From Spartobacteria bacterium UBA5019 (lineage in GTDB: Bacteria; Verrucomicrobiota; Verrucomicrobiia; Chthoniobacterales; Terrimicrobiaceae), in assembly GCA_002396485.1 (NCBI GenBank), contig DGXZ01000025.1:13533-34455 (forward strand): a DNA stretch of 20,923 bases, in the 5' to 3' direction. How positions within the stretch are numbered: the first letter of the stretch is position 1; each line of letters begins with the position of its first letter. This document shows positions 15,412-20,923 of this stretch, piece after piece. Below the pieces are notes generated by a model that saw only the letters and a list, made by a program, of their open reading frames with translations, made no database searches and had not been told where the DNA came from. Both the position numbers and the translations under genes were made by a program.

Positions 15412-16248
15412 TTACGATCCCCCGTCCTTGGCGATCAGGTGGGCGCGGGCCTTCTCGAGGCGCTCGCGTTCGCGAGAGGTCAGGCTCCCAATGCCGTGGC
15501 GGGAGATTTTTTCAAGGATCGGATCGATCGCGTCAATCGCATCCTCGCTGGCAGGATCTGGATTTGGACGGACTACAGGTCGTGGCGAAGGCTGTTTTTT
15601 TTGCTCGCGTTCAGGCAAGCGGAAGGTGAATCGACCTTGCTGAAAGCCGATGAAAAGACACGCCGACACGCAATCCACCGCCAAAACCGCAAGGGATTGA
15701 TAGTCTGAAAGGGCCAAGCATTGCAGCGAGTTGATGGCCAGAAGCGCGAGGGCGATCCATTTCGCCTGGATGGTGAAAAAGATTTCAGCCGTCGGGTAGA
15801 TCAAGGCAAATGCCACAAACACGCCAAAGTGGAGAGCGCTCGATCCGTCGTATATTGTCCGCCAGCCGACGAAATCGCAGACCGTGAGAAACAACGAGGG
15901 AGCTGCCAGCAGGATGAGGTAGAGTTTGATGAACGCCGCACGCCCTAGATAGCTCTCGATCTCCCGACCGAAGACAACCAGTAAATACAACTCGAACAAA
16001 AACACCCAGTAAGGCGGCGTGTGAACGAACGCATAGGTGAAAAGTTGCCAAACCGACCAGTCGCGCACCACGGCATCACTCGAAAACATCAGCGACTGCA
16101 GTAGCGCCTCCGAGCCGGCCGCCATCGCAAGCGCGCTTAAAACAAGGGCGACACCGTGCAATCCCGCAACCACCGTGCTCACATAGACGGGAAAGTTTCC
16201 CAGCCAGGTGAGAGGCCCATCATTGTCTGGACTGCGTAGCGCAATCAT
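15412..16248 (-). CDS. rhomboid-like membrane protein with DUF6576-type tail, probably inactive
   Basis: About 278 residues with six hydrophobic segments. The pattern WQLFTYAFVH, then LYLLVVFGREIESYLG, then GSSALHFGVFVAFALIYP resembles the rhomboid core, with a GxS serine near residue 137. The usual His and Asn of helix 2 are missing (the HLLFN-type motif reads VFLFEL). The catalytic His of helix 6 is replaced by AVDCVSACLF. Proteolysis is therefore unlikely and a pseudo-protease role is inferred. The soluble tail (about 235-275) ends DPILEKISRHGIGSLTSRER, the DUF6576-type tail seen on rhomboids. I used the ATG at 16248; a TTG at 16287 is possible. It is the first gene of the five-gene minus operon. 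Confidence 0.7.
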   Translation of the reverse strand: MIALRSPDNDGPLTWLGNFPVYVSTVVAGLHGVALVLSALAMAAGSEALLQSLMFSSDAVVRDWSVWQLFTYAFVHTPPYWVFLFELYLLVVFGREIESYLGRAAFIKLYLILLAAPSLFLTVCDFVGWRTIYDGSSALHFGVFVAFALIYPTAEIFFTIQAKWIALALLAINSLQCLALSDYQSLAVLAVDCVSACLFIGFQQGRFTFRLPEREQKKQPSPRPVVRPNPDPASEDAIDAIDPILEKISRHGIGSLTSRERERLEKARAHLIAKDGGS

Positions 16249-16350
16249 TTCAAGACAGAAGCTATGCCCTAATAGAGAGCCCCACAAGCGGGAAGTCGCT
16301 CGGGCTTTTTCCTATTGCGAAGCGCCTGCGACGGCGGCAAAGTGCGGCCC

Positions 16351-16953
16351 ATGGGAACATTTGTGATATCGCTGATCGTTCTGGCCGTCATAGCGGGGTT
16401 TTTCCTGCTCTTCGTCATCGGCCAATACAACCATCTCGTGACGCTGCGGAACCGCTTCAAAAACGCCTTCTCGCAGATCGATGTCCAGCTCAAACGCCGC
16501 TACGACCTCATCCCGAACCTCGTCGAAACCGCCAAGGGCTACCTCCTGCATGAGAGCAAAACCCTCGAAGCCATTACCCAGGCCCGCAATATTGCCCAGA
16601 CGGCCACCGGCCGCGCCGCAGCAAATCCGGGCGATCCACAGGCGATGCGCGAACTCGCGGGGGCCGAGGCCGGGCTCACCGGCGCTCTCGGACGCCTCAT
16701 GGCCGTCGCCGAGGCCTATCCCGACCTCAAGGCAAATCAAAACATGCTCCAACTCACCGAGGAGCTGACCTCCACCGAAAACAAGGTCGCCTTCGCTCGG
16801 CAGGCCTACAACGACTCTGTGATGGCCTACAACACCAGACGCGAACTTTTCCCGACAAACATCATCGCAGGCATCTTCAACTTCGCCGCCGCCGAGTTAT
16901 TCCAAGTCGAAAACCCCGCCGAGCGCGAGGCGCCGAAAGTTTCGTTCACATGA
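16351..16953 (+). CDS. lemA: LemA family protein
   Basis: A 200-residue protein with one N-terminal membrane helix (residues 3-23) and the LemA signature YNHLVTLRNRFKNAFSQIDV, then RRYDLIPNLVETAKGY. Helical repeats follow, and the conserved AYNDSVMAYNTRRELFPTNI stretch sits near the end. LemA proteins are anchored in the inner membrane with a helical bundle outside it; their role is poorly known, with links to envelope stress and surface assembly. The frame extends to a TTG at 16315, but the ATG at 16351 gives the normal family start. The stop overlaps the trpE start. The TPM-domain or HtpX partner genes often found next to lemA are absent. Confidence 0.9.
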   Translation: MGTFVISLIVLAVIAGFFLLFVIGQYNHLVTLRNRFKNAFSQIDVQLKRRYDLIPNLVETAKGYLLHESKTLEAITQARNIAQTATGRAAANPGDPQAMRELAGAEAGLTGALGRLMAVAEAYPDLKANQNMLQLTEELTSTENKVAFARQAYNDSVMAYNTRRELFPTNIIAGIFNFAAAELFQVENPAEREAPKVSFT

Positions 16954-18440
16954 TGCCGGTCACTCCGTCGCGCTCCGCTTTTCTGGAAAAGGCGGCCACC
17001 GATCGCGTTGTGCCCGTCATGTGCGAGATCGTGGCGGATGGCGACACCCCGGTCTCCGCCTTCGCCAAGCTGTGCGGCGAGGCCCCATCCTTTCTCCTCG
17101 AATCCGCCGAGCAAAAAGACCAGACCGGCCGCTTTTCCTTTCTGGGCTTCGGCGCGCGGGCGACCTTAACCGCCACAGGAAAAACCCTCACGCTCACGGA
17201 AAACGGCACCTCCCGCACCTTCGAAACAGACCGCGACCCGCTCGATGAACTCGAAAAGTGGATGGCCCCCTACCGCACCGGGGTCGATCCCTCGCTACCC
17301 CTCTTCCATGGCGGCGCAGTCGGCTACCTGAGCTACGATTGCATCCGATGGTTCGAGCCCACCATTCCTCCCGCGCCAAAGGATGAACTCGGAATTCCCG
17401 ACATGTTTTTCATGGTCACAGAGGTCGTTGTGGCCTTCGACCACCGCCAACGCCGGATTCGGATTGTCGCGAATGCCTTTCCCGAAAAAGAAAATCCTGC
17501 CGCCGCCTACGAAGCCGCCTGCGAGCGGATTCGCGGCATTCTGGAGTCGCTTTCCAAGCCCCTCGCCTTCGAGCCGATCTTCACAGAATCCACCCCCGCC
17601 GCCGCGCCATCCACTTCGAACACCACCCGCGAGGAATACCACGCCATGGTCCACCGCGCGCACGAATACATCCGCTCGGGGGATATTTTCCAGATCGTGC
17701 TCGCCCAGCGTTTCGAAACCGAATTCCACGACGACGCCCTCGATCTCTACCGCGCCCTGCGTTTTGTGAATCCCTCGCCCTACATGTTCTGCCTGCGTTG
17801 TCCGGGTGGATACTCCCTCGTGGGCAGCTCGCCCGAGGTCCATGTGCGCCTCACCGGCGACCTCGTCGAGATCCGCCCCATCGCCGGAACCCGCCGCCGG
17901 GGAGCAACTGTTGAGGAGGACAATGCCAACGCCGCCGATCTCATGGCCGATCCCAAAGAGCGCGCCGAGCACCTCATGCTCGTCGACCTCGCCCGCAACG
18001 ATGTCGGCCGCATCGCGGAATACGGCTCCGTGAAAGTCACCGACTTCATGACCATCGAGCGCTACAGCCATGTCATGCACATCGTGTCACATGTCTCGGG
18101 AAAACTCGCCGGAGGCCGCAGCGCCTTCGATGTCATGCGCGCCACATTCCCTGCCGGAACCGTCTCCGGAGCGCCCAAGGTCCGCGCCATGCAAATCCTC
18201 AACGAACTCGAAAAAAGCAAACGCTGCTCCTACTCCGGTGCCGTCGGCTACTTCGGCTTTGACGGCAACCACGACTCCTGCATCGCCCTCCGCACCGTCC
18301 TGCTCAAGGACGGCAAAGCCTTCGTCCAATCCGGCGGCGGCGTCGTCGCCGACTCCACACCCGAGGGCGAATACCAAGAGACCCTCAACAAAGCCATGGC
18401 CGGCATGCGCGCCATCGACCGCGCCAGAAAAACGAAATGA
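16950..18440 (+). CDS. trpE: anthranilate synthase component I
   Basis: A 496-residue chorismate-using enzyme that makes anthranilate with TrpG in tryptophan synthesis. The tryptophan-binding LLES motif (about 48-51) supports TrpE over PabB and suggests feedback inhibition. The catalytic half has RSGDIFQIVLAQR, SPSPYMF-like and SSPEV motifs, PIAGTRRRG, AEHLMLVDLARND, HIVSHVSG and FPAGTVSGAPK. All are intact and the length is normal. The first ATG overlaps the lemA stop (ATGA at 16950-16953), and a second ATG follows directly. No leader peptide or attenuator precedes it, so transcription probably comes from upstream of lemA or from within lemA. Confidence 0.97.
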   Translation: MMPVTPSRSAFLEKAATDRVVPVMCEIVADGDTPVSAFAKLCGEAPSFLLESAEQKDQTGRFSFLGFGARATLTATGKTLTLTENGTSRTFETDRDPLDELEKWMAPYRTGVDPSLPLFHGGAVGYLSYDCIRWFEPTIPPAPKDELGIPDMFFMVTEVVVAFDHRQRRIRIVANAFPEKENPAAAYEAACERIRGILESLSKPLAFEPIFTESTPAAAPSTSNTTREEYHAMVHRAHEYIRSGDIFQIVLAQRFETEFHDDALDLYRALRFVNPSPYMFCLRCPGGYSLVGSSPEVHVRLTGDLVEIRPIAGTRRRGATVEEDNANAADLMADPKERAEHLMLVDLARNDVGRIAEYGSVKVTDFMTIERYSHVMHIVSHVSGKLAGGRSAFDVMRATFPAGTVSGAPKVRAMQILNELEKSKRCSYSGAVGYFGFDGNHDSCIALRTVLLKDGKAFVQSGGGVVADSTPEGEYQETLNKAMAGMRAIDRARKTK

Positions 18441-18446
18441 TTATTA

Positions 18447-18544
18447 ACCACAGAGGACACAGAGAACACGGAGGGGATTTTAAAAATCAAAAAGTTTCTC
18501 TTTATTACCTGTTTTACCTCTGTGCTCTCTGTGTCCTCTGTGGT
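18447..18544. repeat. 28-bp inverted repeat between trpE and trpG
   Basis: Arms at 18447-18474 and 18517-18544 match at 26 of 28 positions when one is reversed, and the two mismatches can form G-U pairs in one orientation. The loop is 42 bases and AT-rich. The arms are built from ACAGAGGACACAGAG-like repeats. As RNA this would make a long hairpin directly before trpG. Similar CTCTGTGTCCTCTGTGG palindromes occur in many unrelated bacterial genomes, in my recollection, so it is more likely a dispersed element than a trp-specific signal. Confidence 0.85.
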
Positions 18545-18552
18545 CAATTCCC

Positions 18553-19125
18553 ATGATCCTCGTCATCGATAACTACGATTCCTTCACCTACAACCTCGTC
18601 CAGTATTTCGGCGAACTCGGCGCCGACCTGCTCGTGAAGCGCAACGACGAGATCTCAACCGCCGACATCGCCAAGCTGGCGCCGGAAAAAATCGTCGTCT
18701 CTCCCGGCCCCTGCTCACCCAGCGAGGCCGGCATCAGTTGCGACACCATCCGCGAGTTCAGCGGAAAAATCCCAATCCTCGGAGTCTGTCTCGGCCACCA
18801 GAGCATAGGCCAGGTCTTCGGCGGTGAAGTCATCCGCGCCCCGCGCCTCATGCACGGCAAAACCTCCCCCATCCTCCACACCGGCGAGAATGTCTTCACC
18901 GGCCTCCCCAGCCCCTTCGATGCCACCCGCTACCACTCTCTCATCGTCAAACGCGAAACCCTTCCCCCCTGCCTCAAAATCACCGCCGAAACCGCCGAAG
19001 GCGAAATCATGGGCCTCGCTCACCGCGACCTGCCCGTCTACGGCGTCCAATTCCACCCCGAATCCATCCTCACCCAACACGGGAAGCCGATGCTGAAGAA
19101 TTTTTTGGAGATGCAAAATCCCTGA
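18553..19125 (+). CDS. trpG: anthranilate synthase component II (glutamine amidotransferase)
   Basis: A 190-residue class I glutamine amidotransferase that supplies ammonia to TrpE. The catalytic triad is visible: Cys79 in GVCLGHQ, and His168 and Glu170 in VQFHPES. The MILVIDNYDSFTYN start and SPGPCSPSEAG oxyanion region are typical. It may also serve PabB, as in bacteria with one shared subunit. It lies 112 bases after trpE across the inverted repeat. The usual next gene trpD is not present: an accessory segment begins 17 bases after the stop, and the last part of trpG (18998-19110) is repeated at 20375-20486. Confidence 0.96.
   Translation: MILVIDNYDSFTYNLVQYFGELGADLLVKRNDEISTADIAKLAPEKIVVSPGPCSPSEAGISCDTIREFSGKIPILGVCLGHQSIGQVFGGEVIRAPRLMHGKTSPILHTGENVFTGLPSPFDATRYHSLIVKRETLPPCLKITAETAEGEIMGLAHRDLPVYGVQFHPESILTQHGKPMLKNFLEMQNP
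18998..19110 (+). repeat. direct repeat, left copy (trpG 3' end)
   Basis: These 113 bases inside trpG recur in the same orientation at 20375-20486 with about 90% identity and one missing base. The region encodes the catalytic His and Glu and ends just before the trpG stop. The two copies bracket the DUF3800 and winged-helix remnants. Confidence 0.9.
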
Positions 19126-19142
19126 ATGAATAGGCGGCAGCC

Positions 19143-19921
19143 ATGCACCTCATTTACCTAGACGAATCAGGAAACACCGGAACGAATCTATCGGATCCTC
19201 AACAACCGGTCTTCGTCCTCGCCGCACTCATCGTGCCTGAAGCTGTCTGCTGAATCTCGAAAAACGTCTTGTTGAATCCATTCAACACTACTTCCCAAAG
19301 CGCCCGCACGATTTTGAGGTTCATGCGAACGAACTCCTCAACCCGCGTGGATTCTTTCGTGCTTTCCCGATGGATCACCGACTGGATTTCTATCGAAGCT
19401 GGCTTTCCATCGCCGCCTCGCTCCAACTCCGGCTTGTGAGCCGAGCGATCGTGAAGAAACGCTACGCCGCATGGCTCCTCGACACCTACGGCCCAGGCGT
19501 CGTCATCAACCCCCACAATGTCGCCTTCGTGCTCACCGCCCAAGTCGTAAATGAATTCCTGCGAGCCATGCCGGGCTCTCCCCTTGGCATTCTAATTTCC
19601 GACGAGAACCAGGAGGTCATGCCCGACATTGAAAAATCCATCCGCCTTCTGCGAGGCGAAGAAGGATCGCTCCGGCTCAGCCAGATTGTTGAAAAAGGGT
19701 TTTTCATCGAATCACAAAAAAGCCACATCCTTCAACTCTGCGACCTCTGCGCCTATGCCATTCGTCGCGCTGAGGAGCAAAAAATCGGCCATCCCGTGAA
19801 ACCTGCCGAGGCGGCCATTATTCCCTTGGTCGATCCACTCCGGCACACCGCCGGGGAGCCCATGCTCGATGTTCTCGCCTGGCTCGACGCTCAACAAAAA
19901 AAGGAGCGGCCAGGGAGATGA
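19143..19921 (+). pseudogene. DUF3800 protein, broken by a frameshift
   Basis: The ATG at 19143 opens a typical DUF3800 start (MHLIYLDESGNTG, then PVFVLAALIVPEA), but a TGA at 19251 ends this frame after 36 codons. The rest continues in another frame: LEKRLVESIQHYFP, the HANEL motif, LISDENQE near the middle, and the end SQKSHILQLCDLCAYAIRR. Together they give a full-length protein of about 258 residues, so a single-base loss near 19235-19250 is likely. DUF3800 proteins have an RNase H-like fold with early and late acidic residues (here DES, then DEN, then LCDLC) and are common in phage, plasmid and defence contexts; no reaction is established. A sequencing error or programmed shift cannot be ruled out. 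Confidence 0.8.
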
Positions 19922-20348
19922 ATCTCGGCAACGGAAAAGGTCCGAAGCACACTGGTCGCTCGACAACAAATGTAGCACCACCAACCTCACTCTCAACAAA
20001 TTTTTTTCCAAAAACTTTTTCATCCACGCCCCGCGCCTCTTGCCGAGAGTCCGGCACCCCACGGCCCACAATCGATTACGAACTTGGAGGCATCTGGAAT
20101 TCCCCTTTTCCACCACCTATCTGGCCCAAGCCTCAAATAGCCCGGATGCGAAAAAAAGTTCGGGGAAAACCGAGGACAAGATCATTGCCATCGCTCGCAA
20201 ATCCCCAAGTGTTTCTATTCCACAAATTGCCGAGATTCTGGGCATCAGCACACACGCGGTGCAAAAACAAATTCGCCACCTCAAGCAAGCCAAGCGCCTC
20301 CGCCGCATCGGTCCGGCCAATGGCGGAAACTGGCAAGTCGTGCTATGA
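19918..20348 (+). pseudogene. remnant of an AlbA_2/RecG-like transcriptional regulator (winged-helix C-terminus)
   Basis: The ATG at 19918 overlaps the DUF3800 stop by four bases. Its frame includes GTPRPTIDYELGGIW, resembling the conserved late motif of AlbA_2 (divergent Alba, RecG-related) regulators. The match then continues in a different frame from about 20095 (EFPFSTTYLAQAS) into a winged helix-turn-helix (IPQIAEILGISTHAVQKQI, then RLRRIGPANGGNWQ) ending at 20348. The AlbA_2 and ATPase-like domains, normally 250-350 residues upstream, are missing. It is therefore a truncated, frameshifted leftover. The winged-helix part alone (from about 20166) could still be read as a 60-residue DNA-binding protein if a start exists. 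Confidence 0.6.
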
Positions 20349-20374
20349 AGACCCCTGCCGACGCAAATCCCCAC

Positions 20375-20492
20375 AAGGCGAAATCATGGGTCTCCCTACC
20401 GCGAATTGCTCGTCTACGGCGTCCAATTCCACCCCGAATCCATCCTCACCCAGCACGGCAAGCTGATGCTGAAGAATTTTTTGGAGTTGTAA
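20375..20492 (+). pseudogene. duplicated 3' end of trpG (right copy of the direct repeat)
   Basis: Bases 20375-20486 repeat 18998-19110 with about ten substitutions and one deletion near 20395. After the deletion the trpG frame is open from 20397 (YRELLVYGVQFHPESILTQH, then KLMLKNFLEL) to a TAA at 20490-20492. There is no start or GATase core, so it is not functional. Most differences are silent or conservative, which suggests that the copy once evolved as a working trpG end, perhaps in another strain, before coming here. Confidence 0.85.
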
Positions 20493-20578
20493 GCTCTCCT
20501 GCTCGACTCCTCAGACTCTGTAGCCCCAAAGAAAATGTTGGTGGATTCATAAAATCATGCTTCAGTTTCTCCGGAATT

Positions 20579-20645
20579 GGCCCCGGCTCGAACTGACACC
20601 GTATGGTGTGCTTTCCCGCAAGGGATAGAGCCGGGGCTCCTTTTT
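20579..20645 (+). terminator. branched GC-rich hairpin followed by a U tract
   Basis: A perfect 10-bp stem (20580-20589 with 20628-20637) encloses two smaller hairpins: ACACC/GGTGT around GTAT (20596-20609) and TCCC/GGGA around a GNRA-type GCAA tetraloop (20614-20625). A CTTTTT run follows at 20640-20645. The result resembles a three-way junction ending in a terminator, read on the plus strand. It could be a simple terminator, or the end of a small structured RNA starting in the 20493-20578 region. It does not fit tRNA arms in either direction. Confidence 0.55.
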
Positions 20646-20751
20646 ATCTCGGCCACACCTGCACATAGATTTCCCGGTGGGAAATCAGGGGGCGATACAC
20701 TTCGGCATCCTGCTTTCCGCTGTAGCTGCGGGCGACCGTGCCACAAACCAT
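20644..20751 (-). CDS. possible 35-residue small protein, uncertain
   Basis: An ATG at 20751 opens 35 codons ending at TAA 20646-20644. The same frame is open upstream to 20838 with in-frame TTG codons but no ATG. The predicted end, EVYRPLISHREIYVQVWPR, has a composition unlike random GC-rich antisense. No family is recognised, there is no clear ribosome binding site, and no homology can be tested here. It may instead be the tail of a decayed gene. Confidence 0.2.
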   Translation of the reverse strand: MVCGTVARSYSGKQDAEVYRPLISHREIYVQVWPR

Positions 20752-20850
20752 GTCAGCCAACTGCTTATTGAATACCAAAATTTTTCTTGTTTCTGCAAAG
20801 CGATGGTAGTGCAACAATTCGTCTGTAAATTGCCGACATCACCAAATCAT

Positions 20851-20910
20851 TCCTGACTTACGGAAAACGGAGCGGAGCGGAGTTTTCCGTAACGCGGCCG
20901 CATTTCAGGA
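20851..20910. repeat. nested palindrome at the right edge
   Basis: A perfect 11-bp inverted repeat, TTACGGAAAAC (20858-20868) with GTTTTCCGTAA (20882-20892), surrounds a 13-base loop made of GGAGC-type repeats. An outer pair, TCCTGA (20851-20856) with TCAGGA (20905-20910), frames it. There is no U tract, so it is not a typical terminator. It resembles an extragenic palindromic (REP/MITE-like) element or an element end. Confidence 0.75.
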
Positions 20911-20923
20911 AGACTGGTGGTTG

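Larger units (their letters stand above)
20493..20923. other. right-edge region without a confident gene
   Basis: After the trpG-like fragment there are 431 bases with no well-supported protein gene. The stretch holds the branched hairpin (20579-20645), the doubtful small minus-strand ORF (20644-20751), an AT-rich stretch (20760-20850) and the nested palindrome (20851-20910). The window ends before the next gene. Confidence 0.7.

Noticed and set aside
16278..16310. Possible terminator or attenuator before lemA (AGCCC/GGGCT with a T run)
   Set aside because: The stem is short and broken by bulges, and no gene ends upstream on the plus strand; too weak to list.
17295..18080. A 261-codon minus-strand frame opposite trpE
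   Set aside because: Gly/Val/Glu-rich antisense of a GC-rich gene with intact TrpE motifs on the plus strand.
18447..18544. CRISPR-like repeat
   Set aside because: There are only two arms, in inverted orientation, with no spacers and no cas genes.
19143..20348. A new defence system built from DUF3800 and a winged-helix protein
   Set aside because: Both genes are frameshifted or truncated, so this looks like a relic rather than a working system.
20570..20645. A tRNA-like region on the minus strand, from a GTTCGAGCC string
   Set aside because: The stems flanking this string do not form a T arm, and no anticodon or acceptor arm fits; the sequence folds better as the branched hairpin listed.

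Overview
The window looks like chromosomal DNA of a verrucomicrobial bacterium. The main reason is a gene cluster at the left end (bases 1-4109, minus strand) that I recognise as the counterpart of the Akkermansia Amuc_1099-1102 pilus-associated genes. Moderately high GC, sparse Shine-Dalgarno sequences and a rhomboid-like protein with a short C-terminal tail of the DUF6576 type fit this. No rRNA, tRNA, CRISPR array or complete insertion sequence was found. Assignments come from reading the translations, without database searches.

Layout. (1) 1-4109, minus: an exported Amuc_1102-like protein, a PilM-PilN fusion, a PilO-like protein (Amuc_1100-like) and the start of an Amuc_1099-like protein that runs off the left edge. 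(2) 4153-6664, minus: ilvN, ilvC and a UDP-glucuronate decarboxylase-type SDR, closely spaced and possibly reading on into the pilus cluster. (3) 6905-8725, minus: typA/bipA, with its own promoter and a strong terminator. (4) 8813-11980, minus: a three-gene phosphorelay (PAS histidine kinase, single-domain response regulator, REC-kinase-REC hybrid) joined by overlapping start and stop codons, with no DNA-binding output domain. (5) 12183-16248, minus: a five-gene overlapping set (pseudo-rhomboid, DUF2270 membrane protein, mazG, GT-B glycosyltransferase, WaaE-like GT2), closed by a hairpin terminator. (6) 16351-19125, plus: lemA, trpE, trpG; lemA and trpE overlap, and trpE and trpG are separated by a long inverted repeat.

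(7) 19126-20923: a decayed accessory tail. A DUF3800 gene with a frameshift is followed by the remnant of an AlbA_2/RecG-like regulator that keeps only its C-terminal winged helix. Then comes a second, about 90% identical and frameshifted copy of the last 113 bases of trpG. The accessory genes therefore lie between two copies of the trpG 3' end, as expected for a segment inserted at, or recombined into, that gene end. After it come a structured GC-rich hairpin with a U tract, a possible tiny ORF on the minus strand and a large nested palindrome at the right edge.

Functionally the window combines envelope and pilus biogenesis, branched-chain amino acid and tryptophan synthesis, NTP housekeeping, signalling and LPS-type glycosylation. 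The most unusual parts are the trpG-end duplication with its cargo and the untyped RNA or palindromic structures at 18.4-18.5 kb and 20.5-20.9 kb. I did not find a convincing complete new defence or mobile system.
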